Source: Sipunculus nudus (lineage: Eukaryota > Annelida > Sipuncula > Golfingiida > Sipunculidae). From it: a stretch of 64,000 nucleotides of DNA. Below, in pieces: positions 47,916-59,945 of the stretch (positions within the stretch are counted from its first letter, which is position 1; every line of letters begins with the position of its first letter). Below the pieces are notes generated by a model. It had not been told where the DNA came from, searched no databases, and worked only from the letters and a program-made list of their open reading frames with translations. The stretch is from assembly GCA_026874595.1 (NCBI GenBank), contig CM049314.1, positions 75,654,300-75,718,299 of the forward strand, in the 5' to 3' direction. The position numbers and the translations under genes are program-made.

Positions 47916-49839
47916 CTGCAACAAACAAACAAAACTGTTTCCAGGCACTCAGGTAAAGGACAAAACAGATTGATTCATAAATGTTTTTTTGTTGTCTTAA
48001 CTCAGAGCTAAAACATGACTTTTTCATGACCTAAAAATATTTTCATTTACTGAATAATGAAGAATCAAAACTACCAATCAGATCAATGAACCAAATCAAA
48101 ACGGGGACTACAGGCCTAAGGCAAACCTGGTGCAAATGGGATATAAATCATGCATAATGCTTCATTGATAACATGCTTGACCATTATTTGGAAAATACTT
48201 GAAGGGGCCAAGTCACCTATCAGACCTTTATAAACTAAAGGTAATACCTTGGAGCTTTTATAAAAATAGGCAAAAAACGTAGATATCACCGCACACAGGC
48301 TGCTTGTTTTTTTATATCAACGTGTTCATATAATGTGGGGGTCACCAAAATAATCAAAACAAATTCCACAAGGGCATCTCATCTGGCAGCAAGTCTGATA
48401 GGCCAGAGCTTTGTAGTTGGCATTTTGCAACACGTGAACTTTCTACAATCGCATACATGAAACCTACCATCTTAAGATACATGCTTTTCCCGTTTTCAAC
48501 ATTGCTGGGTTTACAAACATGTTGTTGATAATCAAATTCACACATCCTTCACGGAGGCCTATGAGAGCTTTTCAAAACAAAACAAGGGACCTATGGGTCA
48601 CGACGCTCAGCTGTTATATATGATAAAAAAATATGATTTAGAAATGAGGCACATGCTGGTTTTGTGTGGTAATAAGTATAAGATGTATTATGAGTTGTTG
48701 TTGTTAAGCTTATGTATGGTTTTGATAGTACCTTTGGAGACAGAGAACAGAATTGATTTCATTTATTTTATTAACAAATAGAGTACTATTGTCACACAGA
48801 TTTTGACTTGGCCATATAACTTATAAGCAGAACATATAATATAAAAGTTTAACTATTTATTTAAAAAATTACAAATATTGTCCCAGATATAATTTTTATT
48901 AAAAATAATAAGAGAATCGTATGATTTTTAAAATGAAATATAACTGAAATGATTATTAAAATAATATTAAAGAATATATTCATGAATGCATTCATGAATA
49001 CATTTGGAAAGTATTTGCACTGGTATTCATATACTTCCATTTTTACCTGAATTCCCATTCTTTATGCAAGAAATTTTATAATGGAGTACATATTCATATT
49101 CGTATTTAAATACAATTGCAAAGTATTCCCACCATGTCTGGCATTTATTCAGTTTTCACCAAACAATGGTGTTGAGAATCCAGAATGTACAAAATTCACA
49201 CATTTAAATAATGATCATAAGTACCTGGTTTTATGGCTTTTATTTATATAAAAAAAAAATAAATGTGATATATTTATTTTGGACTAATTCACATCAATGT
49301 ACACACTAGACACAGTAGGAATCTAGATTAATATTATCAACTGCATCTTTGTCTATCATTAATTTCCTTCATTTGATCCCTAATGATTAGTAATGAATAA
49401 TATGATTTACTTTTTTATTATTAAAATTGAACTGAAAAATGCCATAGGTGACTGCATGGTGTTATTTGGAATACGTGACATGCTATCCATCGATACAAGA
49501 TTCTTATATCATCAGTTACTGCAAGTTAATTCCCTATTATAATAAACTAACCAAATCTTTTTTTATTTTTCTTTAATTTGTTATTAAAAACCAATAAATA
49601 TTGATTAATTTATTGTTTATTGTTATGTTGTTGGTTAAAACTACTAGGTGAGTTGGGTTGGACAACTGGATCAACTGTGGCTGGCCATAAGCTGCCTTGC
49701 TGCCCCAGTATATGCCTCGTCTCAAGCGTGCATAATTTGCTGAAAGTTCAACAAGGTCAACATACAGGTGACTCAAGAGTGGCTGGAGAGAGCCAAGGTC
49801 TGACATGGTCTCATTAAAACATTAATAAAAGCTACAATT
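47916..49839. other. Intron with one repeat-end relic
   Basis: At 48105-48220 lies a 5' end relic of the GGTGGCGCCACC family (GGACTACAGGCCTAAGGC, then CATGCTTGACCATTATTTGG). The rest is AT-rich, with no exon or named repeat recognised. Confidence 0.45.
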
Positions 49840-51222
49840 TTTGGCCAATTCCTTTCAGCTTTCTAAACTAAAAAGCTGAAATCCTTATGTGTGCATGATA
49901 TGAAAATTATATAAACAGAGCTCACATGAAACAAAAGTGAAATGGTCAAAGTTGGGCAAAATTTCAGGTACTAATTTTATATTTATACTAATAACTTATA
50001 AAATTTTAAAAATTCAGAACTAATTTTGGGTATTCAATTGAATCTTGATTAAATAATGTTACATCCCTAACAAAAAATCTCTAGCTTCAGCAAGCCCCTT
50101 GTTAAGGGAGTAAATATATTTCTTGATTTTTTACAAAGTGCATTATGTTTGGGGCCATAACTTGAAACAATTACACAATACAGACATAATTTCTGGTATG
50201 TGCACAGAGAATGTATAGAAAAACATGTATATTATATATGATTAAAGTCAGATCAGTGGTTTTGATATTAGGCAGTATTGAAGTGTAACAATGGGTTTTT
50301 AATTGAAAAATGAAGTTTTTCATAAATATATCAAAGATATTAAGTCCTAGTGACCAAATTCTTGGCATGGTAGGGAATTTTTGGGACATCTAATTGTATG
50401 CCAAATTTTAGGAACTGAGAGCTTAAGCTGGGGAGCTGAGCTCTAGCAAACTGCATAACACTAGCCTGATGTAAACAATATGTTACATGGTGCTTGAAAA
50501 CTTGAATAAAATCTACAGTTTTTGATCAACTGGTTTCAAATGTTTGGTGTTAACAGACAAAATGCTAACAAGAACATGCTGAGAATTAAATCCACAGTTC
50601 TTACAGGAAAGAAACGTGCCATGGTCAAAGTTAGGCAAAATTTAAGGTACCAATTTTTTATTTTTGTTAATATTTTTAAAAATTTTAAAGATTTTGATCT
50701 AATTTTGGGTATACAATTTAATTTTGATTAATTAAAGTTATATTACTTGAAAAAAAGTCCATAGCTTTAACAAGTTTTGTGTTAAGTGATCAAATATTTT
50801 TCCTGATTTTTTACAAAATGCATTATGTTCTGGCCCATAACTTTCTTAAATTATATAATACAGACATAATTTCAGGCATGTACATAAGAACTATATAGAG
50901 GAATATTTATGGTAAATATGAGGAAAAACAGATGAGTGGTTTTGATATTAGGCAGCCCTGAAGTGTGAAAATAGGTTTTTAATAAAAAATTGAGGTTTTT
51001 CCTTAATTTCTCAAAGGAACAAAGTCGCAAAGACCTAGTTTTCGCCTTGGTAGGAGATCTTGGGGACATCCAACACTATGCCGAATTTTGGATTCCTAGG
51101 TCTTACGGTTACAAAACGTGCCACATCTACGGACGGACTGACGGACGGACAGACGGACGGACGACGGACAATGGACCACGACTATAGCTCAGCTGACTTA
51201 TAGTCAGCTGAGCTAAAAATGA
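49840..51222 (+). mobile_element. Dimeric non-coding element with perfect 14 bp terminal hairpin
   Basis: Two diverged direct units of roughly 650-700 bp (about 49840-50425 and 50500-51110) share GTCAAAGTT, CTAATTTTGGGTAT, GATTTTTTACAAA, GCATTATGTT, AATACAGACATAATTTC and GTGGTTTTGATATTAGGCAG. The second ends with GGACGGAC repeats (51130-51170) and the hairpin TAGCTCAGCTGACT-TAT-AGTCAGCTGAGCTA (51185-51215), then AAAAAT. This is Helentron/pearl-like in layout by inference. Short frames such as 50171-50389 are products of the repeat. Confidence 0.6.
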
Positions 51223-51289
51223 CCCTTAGATCATTAATATATACACAGAGGAAGCCAGAAATCACATAAATTCTTTTTCAAAAGGTAGG

Positions 51290-52610
51290 TGATTGGGCAT
51301 CTTTAATTAATGTTCAAGTACATGTGTGATATGCAAAATTCTGGCCAGGGAACACAACAGAAAAATAATTTCAGGTGCCGCATACTTTTGTATGAGAAAG
51401 TCATCAAGGATGTATGGATATGTAAAATTTCAGGCTGTACTTCAACCATCTCTTCAACTATGTGCACAGATGTAAGATACCCAAAACAATTACAGATGGT
51501 ACAACACATCTTGTATATAACAAAGCTATCCGAGATGTATAAATATGCCCGATTTCTACCTGATATTTCAAATTCCTCCTGAGTAATAAGCAGGGATATA
51601 CACTGAGTAAAAATTATTGTAGGTGGCGCCGCCAGTCTTGTATATGCTGCCAGTCTTGTATATGATTAAGATATCCAATATGTAGAGATATGCATAATTT
51701 CAGGATGATATATCAATTCCCTCCTGAGAAATAAGCAGGTACATACACTATGTTAAAATCATTATAGGTGGCGACACCAGTTGTGTACGAGAAAGCCATC
51801 AAAGATGGATTGTCAGGCGTAATTTCAGGCAAATACTTCAAACTGCTGTTGAATCAGCTGCACTGGGCTAACCAAGCTAAGCTGATGCAGGCAGTTCACC
51901 AAGTGAACTGGAACAAATTGGCAGCTTAGCTATGGCACTAGGTTATAACTTGTTCTGTACTTGGCTGCACACAGTGAACTCTTGACCTGTTGCCAAATCT
52001 GACACAGTTGGCAGTCTGTCAATTCTATTAATATAGAGACTTAAACTGTTCTTATTGCCAAATCTGAAAAAGTTGGCTTCCTGTAACTCAGTCATTTGAC
52101 CAAAAAGGAATACTAAAAGTACATTATCGGAAACGGCTGGAGCTTTCATTACCAAATTTTATACAAATGTTAGTCACATAACTCCTATATGAAACTGAGG
52201 TTCATGGATATCAGAAATAATGGTTCTGTCACAAATATAAATCGTGTTTGGTTTATTTTAACTAAGTTCAGCTTCCTGTAACTCAGTTAAAATTAACCAA
52301 ACAGGAATTATTCGAACAAATTTGAGAAAGATTGTTTCAGGGATTATTCCTTTGAAATATTGAAAGATTTAGCTGGACATTATTGGTTGGAGAAGATGAT
52401 TTTTAAAGGTTGTTAATTTTTACCTATAAGATCTAAGTAAATGAAGTTAGCAAAAAAGAAAAAGCAAAATCCTAAAGAGTTGTTTAGATGACTGAGTTTC
52501 TGCATAAATTTAGGGATGCTAGCTCTTGCCATTTTTGAGATAGAATGGATTAATGTAAAGAAGATTGAAGATGCCACACCATCGTATAAGCTCAGAGGTT
52601 TGCTAACAAA
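51290..52610 (+). mobile_element. Mosaic of GGTGGCGCCACC-family fragments
   Basis: 51290-52035 matches the 38.6-39.4 kb sub-type (AGGTGGCGCCGCCAGTC near 51620, CTTGACCTGTTGCC near 51982). From about 52090 the family's 3' half follows, ending ATAAGCTCAGAGG near 52590. The order suggests one degraded element or two adjacent ones. Confidence 0.55.
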
Positions 52611-53353
52611 ACTCTGTTCACATGCCGTCTGAACAACACCACATGCACCAAAAACTGGATAGACTTACAAGGTTATAATTGTTTGGTTATTTTCCTGATT
52701 GTCTACTGGTGATGTTAAATTTATCAAATGAAACTGTTATATAACAATTAGCATGTGTGCATGAGAAGCTGCAGCATCAGCAGGAATTGAATTGTAAATC
52801 TTAAAGCCAGCTCTTCGCCTTACTTTTCTGTAGTTTTTTTTATTTCTGGCTTACTCTGCATACATATTAATGTAGAATTGTAGAACAGCAGATAATTCAT
52901 GTAAAAGAAAAGTTCCTTTAATAACGCCTCTGTGACAGACGCATGAGATGTATGTTTATCTACAAGTTATTTGTAAACATAATACATGCGCCAATGTTGA
53001 CAGCAGAAAAAACACATTTACTAAGAAAGATGGTTGCAAATGTGCAAGAGGTGACTGGTCAACCGCCCTTTTTAAAACTCTAGTTCCTCTGACTTGCCAC
53101 GAGATATCCTTGCTGTATGAGCTTCAATTATTTTGGCATCCCCCCACCCCACCCATATATTAGAAACACACTTACAGCCTGTGTGCAGTGGGGTTGGTGT
53201 TTTCTGGCACATTTTTTAACAGGTTCAAGGATTATCTTTGATAAATAAACGTCAGACAGGCCCCTTTAAGGAATACTTTTATGCAGTACCATAACTTCTC
53301 CTGTGACCATGGAAAGATACAGGCCCCGAGCTAGTTGCTTAGAACTACCTTAC
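52611..53353. other. Intron, nothing recognised
   Basis: No repeat family was recognised. A 71-codon plus-strand frame at 52948-53163 contains several cysteines but has no splice context and no domain signature. Confidence 0.4.
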
Positions 53354-53510
53354 CTCGGCATGCCTGAGATGTGGGCAGTAAAATCTCTGCTCGTAGACAA
53401 TGGCTCTTTGTATCTCTTTGGGGCAGGATGTATATTCTGACAAGTAATGCAGACACGGGATGAAATGTGAGAGTCACATGATCGTCAGGTGGGGATGGTC
53501 CAGGAAACAC
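53354..53510 (-). CDS. Exon 4: discoidin (F5/8C) domain, C-terminal part
   Basis: 157 bp, phase 0 to 1, acceptor TTATTGTAG and strong donor CGAG|GTAAGG. It encodes VFPGPSPPDDHVTLTFHPVS, then ALLVRIYILPQRDTKSHCLR and AEILLPTSQACR. F....A..VRI.P.......LR.E...C is the expected end of an F5/8C domain. The next exon (EGF) joins through a split Asp codon. Confidence 0.82.
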
Positions 53511-53579
53511 CTACAATAACATGTATCAATCAGGGCTTTTAACAGGAAGAACAAGGGCTTGGAGGCAAAAATAGTCCAC

Positions 53580-54050
53580 TGTGCTGTGTATCACTAGGAA
53601 ACTTCAAGCACCCCTCGCTCAGCAACAACATGCTTGCCTCCGGCCTTCACTTGGTGATACTAAGTCTGGCATACACGTAGCCGGCCTCCCTCATATATTG
53701 GTATATAATTTCTGTTTGGCAAAAGCGATAAGCTTAACTCGTATTCAGCTTCTGGTCTGTTGTTAACATTAAGGAAACAATTACACTTTTACATAGAAAA
53801 AAACAGCATTTCATTTATTAAATCACGATATTTCTAATAAAAGCTCATGCATATACGACATAAATTCTACATCTAGCAATACTCTTAATATCCTTATCTT
53901 CTAGATTCTTCCCTGACAATACGTATTTTGTCAACTTCATTATTGGACTTGGCACAAAATTAAATTTTACAATTAACATTTCAGTGTTTTAAATGGTGTA
54001 TGAGCTTGCATTGACTTAAAATAGTTCCTAGTGCTGTGTATAACTAGGAA
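53580..54050. repeat. Direct intronic duplication, copy 1
   Basis: CTCGCTCAGCAACA, CATGCTTGCC, CTTCACTTGGTGA, TATATTGGTATAT, TCTAGCAATACTCTT, TATTGGACTT and GAGCTTGCATT occur in the same order here and at 54975-55320. A shorter piece, GTGCTGTGTATnACTAGGAAA, occurs at both 53582 and 54033. Confidence 0.7.
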
Positions 54051-54974
54051 AATGAGGCATCAGGGATCCCCAAACATCTCCAAATCTTGGCAAGAACTCT
54101 TTTACATTCAAACTACAAACTGGATTTTAGTCTTTAATACATACCGGTAGTATTCATTGAATTTCCCTAGCTCCAAGAAATACTTCCATAAGATTTGAAG
54201 TCTTAAATGTGCCCTATTAACTGACTCATCTGAAGGAAGGTAAAAAGTCATTAAACACAGGTGGTACATTCATAATGATCATGTCAGTCATGTGACAGAC
54301 GGAGGGAAGAATGGAAAGTATGATGGATAGATTAAAATGGATCATTTCTGTATTCCTCCCTCCTTTTGGCAAGGGACCAAAAAGTGGAGGTTCAGGACAC
54401 TCAGGAAAAGTAAGGAAGAATCATATTTTGGAGCATCCCACTGGGGGGAAATCTGTGTCAGACATTGAAAATACTGGCATCATATGATGTGTATTGCGTA
54501 TATATGCCACGAAATGGCTTCGTGTTCGTTCAGATGACAATATCTTAGCAGTAGTTCATATGTTTAGTGAAACAACAAATACCATTGTAGCAAATGACAA
54601 GATTTAATTAAAGTATATATAATAGACTAATCTGACATTACAAGGGGTACCTTGGGTACCTCTTACAGACCACTTGATCCTTAATACCATCGCGGTTGAT
54701 TATATATCTTGTTACGTACGCCTGAGCTTAGCATATGTGCTGATGTCTCACTGTCACAGCGGTAGCACTGTTCTTATCAATTCATATCAGCCTATATCTT
54801 GTACCTCTTTTGACACTCTCTTTTACTCATCGTCTTAAAGTTCGTTCCCGTCGTTTTTCATTCACCTGATGTATAAATTCTTGCGGACTTTTCTTAATAA
54901 TATATCCACTGGAGACGAGAAACTTCTTGACTTGTTGATACCACTTAGAGTCAGGCATTCATGAACTGTGCGCA

Positions 54975-55320
54975 CCTCTCGCTCAGCAACAGCATGCTTG
55001 CCGCCGGCCTCGTCTGGTGCACTGATCTGGCCTTCACTTGGTGACCCTGTGTCTGGCGTGCACGTACCCGGCCACCCTTGTATATTGGTATATTAATTTC
55101 TGCTCGGCATAAGCGACCAGCTTAAGTTGTATTCTACGTTTGGTCTGTTGACCTCTAGCAATACTCTTCATATCCTTGTCTTCTCAACTAGATTCTTCTA
55201 TGACAATATGCATTATGTCATCTACATTATTGGACTTATCATAAAATTCAATTTTACAATTCCCATTTCAGTAAATCGTGAATGAGCTTGCATTAATTTA
55301 AATTAATATATTTACATACA
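54975..55320. repeat. Direct intronic duplication, copy 2
   Basis: Second copy of the 53580-54050 segment, diverged by scattered substitutions and with a small internal duplication of GGCCT-CTGGTG text near 55010. Both copies lie in the intron between discoidin exons 3 and 4. Between them (54050-54975) no exon or repeat was recognised. Confidence 0.7.
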
Positions 55321-55427
55321 CATTATGGAAAGTGGCAAGCAGACAGATTAACAGACAACACCACATGGGGAAACACCATACTCATGCCCTTAAGTTCATT
55401 TATTCTAAAAAAGAAGGCAGACCTTAC

Positions 55428-55574
55428 CACGGAATTATTTTCACTAAAGAAATGCCAGATCAGGTTATGTTTTGTGACACCGACGAGAAATTTCTGAACG
55501 TCGACATGGTCTGCCTTCGAGGCCCCCGTCTGGATGATCACTCCAATGATATCCTTCAGTTCTAATAATTTTAT
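55428..55574 (-). CDS. Exon 3: discoidin (F5/8C) domain, middle part
   Basis: 147 bp, phase 0 to 0, acceptor ATCTTTCTTTCAG and strong donor CCGTG|GTAAGG. It encodes IKLLELKDIIGVIIQTGASK, then HVDVQKFLVGVTKHNLIW and FFSENNSV. I.GV..QG.....V..F.V......W......N is the middle of an F5/8C domain. The junction with exon 2 reads PWIQ-IKLLEL. Confidence 0.85.
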
Positions 55575-55997
55575 CTGAAAGAAAGATCAGAATGTCAATA
55601 AGGTTGTGCTCATCCAGCACCCCCGCAATATAAACTATGCAATTCAAAATTCTATTTGGAAGTATTGAAGGGCACACCAAGGCCTATCTGATAAATCAGC
55701 GGAATTAAGATTGGTCAAGAAATAATGGGGAATTCTTTTTTGTAATTTTGGAAAAGTTTGCACAAATGTGCATAATTAAAATTTTAGCCAGCACCTAGCA
55801 TTATATATATATATATTTGTATATAAGATCAAATTTATATAACATAATAGAAATCTGCATTCTAAGGAATCCAAAAGCCTCCACTATTTGGGCATTCACT
55901 CATTCGGCCCATTTTCCCATGGACATTCATGACGATCCTGAATCCAGGGTTAAATACTGGATCCACAACATAAGCTAATCGTTCTACCGTCGCAAAC

Positions 55998-56411
55998 TTT
56001 TTTTTTTTTTTTTTATTTAAAAATTTTTTTTTTTTGTTGGAGGTAACCGCCTCCATTTTTTTAGTGCTAGCTTAACTAATAATATGTACATCTGCAGATT
56101 TCCATTCCGGTTTCGGACTACTTGACAGGGCAGTATCACACGCTTCCTCTCATTTTATATCCTGGCGTTAACCAGGCCCGGTGACTACTGCACCTGCTGG
56201 CCCTGGGTTGGCATACCACCGAGGACCCCCGAAAGGCGCACTCGTTTGTGAGTGAAACACGGCCGTTGGGCACGACCTTCCCATTAAGCCTGCAGAGCGC
56301 TCACCCTGGGTTGGGGCCGACCGTGAAAAACCTCACCGCCTCGGCTGAGGTTCGAACTCACGATCTCCCGGCTTTGAGTCCTGCGCTCTACCCCTGAGCC
56401 ACAGAAGCCGG
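55998..56411 (-). mobile_element. tRNA-derived SINE, copy B (best preserved)
   Basis: The minus-strand head CCGGCTTCTGTGGCTCAG continues GGGTAGAGC (A-box, 56385-56402) and has B-box GTTCGAAC (56350-56357). The body ends in GGAGGCGGTTACCTCC, which is self-complementary, followed by a long A-rich tail (55998-56036). It lies in the intron between exons 2 and 3. Confidence 0.82.
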
Positions 56412-57040
56412 TATAACCTTCGCAATCTTCATGATGTTCTGTTCATGATTGTAAGAGTTATTCTGTGATCAACACACACATAAACAGGGATGAAAGCATA
56501 CCTTCCTGGCCATACAAAAAAGAAATAAAGCATTTTGAAAATTGTGGACAAACCCTGGATGGACACCAAGGCACTACATCACCGTTGCATGAGCTAAAGC
56601 ACTAACAAATGACGAAGCTTAACATTTGCTCTTTACACAGCAGTTGTACACTGCAGTCGCCTTGGGTCTCCCGTGTAATCCATAGTTTGTTTAGCCTGAT
56701 TTTTCGGGGTTTGAACACCAGGGTGCGCACAGATGAAAGGAATATAAATAGATTAATGAGAGAGAGCGATATCACTGTATCACAATGTGCATCTAGTTTG
56801 AAATTTTAAACATGTGACATCCGCTCTCGTTGGAACACACTTGGATCAGCAATAACCTGTATTTCTGACATTTGGCCACAGAAAAGTTTCCATGATGAAA
56901 GTTGGGTGCCACCGCCGAGAATTATTATAAAGATATTTGTTGCTAGAATCGTGGAAAAGGTCTTTTATACATGTTAACCTGCGATGGTGTAATGGACACA
57001 TATGTTTGCTGTGAGAAAGAAACAGAAACTGCTAACATAC

Positions 57041-57213
57041 CTGGATCCATGGTAGTTTATCAGACACATAGCTGCACCAGGCACCAGTGCCATTTAATCG
57101 GACTTTTGAAGCTTCATATCCTGGCAACTCGGAGGATGCGGAGAGGAAAAATTCATTGATTTTAGGGTTCTCCAAACCTAGTCTTTCATAAGCCTTACAC
57201 TCGGCGACATTAT
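57041..57213 (-). CDS. Exon 2: discoidin (F5/8C) domain, N-terminal part
   Basis: 173 bp, phase 1 to 0, acceptor CTCTTTTCCCCCAG and donor CCAG|GTATGT. It encodes DNVAECKAYERLGLENPKI, then NEFFLSASSELPGYEASKV, RLNGTGAWC and KLPWIQ. C...LG.E...I.....SASS...G....RLN...AWC......WIQ is the diagnostic start of an F5/8C (discoidin) domain. The split codon joins the preceding EGF exon. Confidence 0.88.
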
Positions 57214-57512
57214 CTGGGGGAAAAGAGTACATACTGTTCCAATATGACAACTTGGATATCAATTTTGGGTAATATTTGTACCTACAACCTGTATTGTACC
57301 TGTATTTTACCTGTACTGTACCTGTATCTCCTTCAGTGTTTTTACGGCTGTCAAGTCAGCCATTGTTTGTAGCTGAGGAATTATGAACTGAATTATGTTC
57401 TACCCCACAAAACTTGTATGCCAGGTACTACCCGGGCTGGCAAACACTTGCTTCATATGATAAAAACACTTTTGGTTCTTCTGAGAGAGTACCACGGTAT
57501 GTAGACAGACTT

Positions 57513-57904
57513 GGTGGAGGAAACTGCCTCCATTTTTTAATGTTGACTTATCTTATTCTTAATTAACTAAGTATGTACATCTGCAGAGTTTCCAATTCGG
57601 TTTGGGACTACTTGAGAGGACGTGAGCGCTCACTTCCTATCATTTTAATTTTTTATTCCTGGTGTAACCCAGGCCCGGTGTCTACCGCACCTGCGGGTCG
57701 AGGGTTTGTAATCATCCCCATTGCTGGGTCATAACACCGAGGACCCCTCAAAGACGCGCTCGTATGTGGAGCACAGCCTTCCCTTCAAGCCTGCAGACCG
57801 CTCACCCTTGGTGGGGGCCGAACGTGAAAACCTCACCTATGAGATTCGAACCCACGATCTCCCGGCTCGAGTCCTGCGCTCTACCCCTGAGCCACAGAAG
57901 CCGG
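57513..57904 (-). mobile_element. tRNA-derived SINE, copy C
   Basis: Same family and orientation as copy B: head CCGGCTTCTGTGGCTCAG (57887-57904), B-box GTTCGAATCTC (about 57840-57851), end GGAGGCAGTTTCCTCC near 57515-57530. No A-tail is visible. With copy B it brackets discoidin exon 2. Confidence 0.8.
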
Positions 57905-58059
57905 TCATGAAGACAGACGTATGTATTTTGTGAAAAAACGAATCTGGAACAGTGTGGAACCTTCATATGATGTCATTCTGGTGTATAAATAGAGCCAATA
58001 TGCCTGGAGGCCCTACACTGAAAGAGACTGAGATCTTTATTTAATATCTTTTACTGTTT

Positions 58060-58249
58060 TCCTGTTAAAGATATACTATGTGTATGTAACTACATGTTAA
58101 ATAATATATGTGATAACATATATACTATGTGTATCTTACTGCATTATAAATATTTAATTGATGTGATAATGGATATACTATGTGTATGTAACTGCATATT
58201 GAATAATCAATGTGATAATGGATATACTATGAGTACGTTCATGCATATT
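58060..58249 (+). repeat. ~50 bp minisatellite, left part
   Basis: Three to four units of AATAATCAATGTGATAAT, GGATATACTATGTGTATG and TAACTGCATATT. The array resumes in the same orientation and unit at 61522-61760, so it was split by the foldback element. Confidence 0.7.
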
Positions 58250-58297
58250 TACGGAAGCGTATTGCTGCTTCCTTGTAAAAGAAAAGTAAATTATTTA

Positions 58298-58654
58298 TCT
58301 CGTATGTACGACATACTATCTCGTACGTACGACATATTATCTCGCACGTACGACATACTTTCTCGTACGTACGACATACTATCTCGTACGTACGACATAT
58401 TATCTCGTACGTACGACATAAAATCTCGTGCGTACGACTTATTGTCTCGTACATACGACATACTATCTCGTACGTACGACATATTATCTGGTACATACGA
58501 CATACTTTCTCTTACGTACGTCATACTATCTCGTACGTACGACATATTATCTCGTACGTACGACATAATATCACGTGCGTACGACTTATTGTCTCGTACG
58601 TACGACATACTATCTCGTACGTACGACATATTATCTGGTACATACGACATAATT
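58298..58654 (+). repeat. 21 bp satellite array, 17 copies, left arm
   Basis: Seventeen uninterrupted 21 bp units of TCTCGTACGTACGACATAnnn. The core TCGTACGTACGA is a perfect 12 bp palindrome. Units differ mainly in the last bases, and the order of variants repeats after seven units (147 bp): 58361-58507 matches 58508-58654. Open frames across it on both strands (YDILSRT and SYVRDNM repeats) are artefacts of a period divisible by three. Confidence 0.9.
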
Positions 58655-59864
58655 TATCTTACGCATCTGATTCACAGAATACACAACAGGCCAACTGATA
58701 TATGTATAAGCAATATATATATGTTAAATAATGCGTGTTCGTACCCTAACTACACAACATCTTCGCCTTGCAAACCGTCGGAACACCGTTGAAAATAATA
58801 CATATGTTTATTTATGTATTTAGTTATTTATACCATAAATTTAAATGCTATTCGAGTTATCATTTTTCTTTGTGTCAAGGTTTCGGAAATATTTCAAGGA
58901 AATGAAATTTATCAAATCGTTGTCTGCCAGTAATATACAGAACTTTCATTTTTAAATAGGTAATTAAATTTTGTGAGAAGTGTATGATGTTTTAATGATG
59001 AGCCTGTCATAATATTAATAAGAAAAAAATTGAAACTACCTTTTGGAGAAGGAAGGGTTCGGACAAGAGGTACAGCTAACAAATAGCCTGATTGTAAGTA
59101 ATTGAGAATGGATATATGTGAGGTAGGTTTCTTATATTCCAAAATTGATCTGTTATAAGAACTAGATTTATGACATAACGCACAGTGTCACTCGCCCTAC
59201 TGTACACGGCACGAAGATTGATGGGATCAAGCACTTCGTTTCATAATATATGGATCAGGAACCTCTCCTAACGGGCATCTTTGTATTACATACACCTCTA
59301 TATTGACACTCAAGGTTCATATTCTTTTATAATAATGTGTTTTGTCTCACGTAATTAACTCATTTTTGCTGAATACGAAAGTTGTTCAGCAAATCCATGC
59401 CGATACACGGGCTTATCTCCTGTTTACCGGTTTTGTTTATGTTATTATGGTTCTGTGTGTGAGTAAATATAGTGTACCTTTGTCGGTTAACTATAACAAG
59501 ACCGCATGACCAGAAGGAAGATCTTAGATTAGCGCACGTGACAATCATTAAATAAAAAGAGGAAACATGACAGAAAAAAACACCAAGAAAAGCTTGAAAA
59601 ATCTTGATTTGTGAAGTTTATTTTTACGGCCACCAGGTGGCGTGAGCGCTGTTTGTTTTTCCTTATTGATCGCGCCGGGGCAAGTATTTTTTCCACTTGT
59701 ATACAAGAGAAAGCAAACGAAGAACGAAATATTGAAAGATACCGTAACAGTTTAAGGAGACTAAATTGTATTTCATGTATACTCAAAATACCTGGTTTGT
59801 AACATAAATAGGTCCTTTTTTCATTTAAATTCTCTACCATACAATCGCTCTTTCTTTCTCTATC

Positions 59865-59886
59865 GCTCTCTCTCTCTCTCTCTCTG

Positions 59887-59943
<57 letters not shown>

Positions 59944-59945
59944 TT
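59865..59945. repeat. (TC)n(TA)n compound microsatellite in foldback spacer
   Basis: TC run to 59885, then TA run to about 59938 and a short TG stretch. Located at the hinge of the foldback element. Confidence 0.9.

Noticed and set aside
56341..56411. tRNA gene (clear A-box and B-box)
   Set aside because: The same head occurs with a shared body and A-tail at three loci, so it is a SINE head; no complete cloverleaf was recognised.
58094..58792. 232-codon frame with YDILSRT repeats, and its minus-strand counterparts
   Set aside because: A 21 bp satellite (7 codons) without stops gives open frames on both strands automatically.
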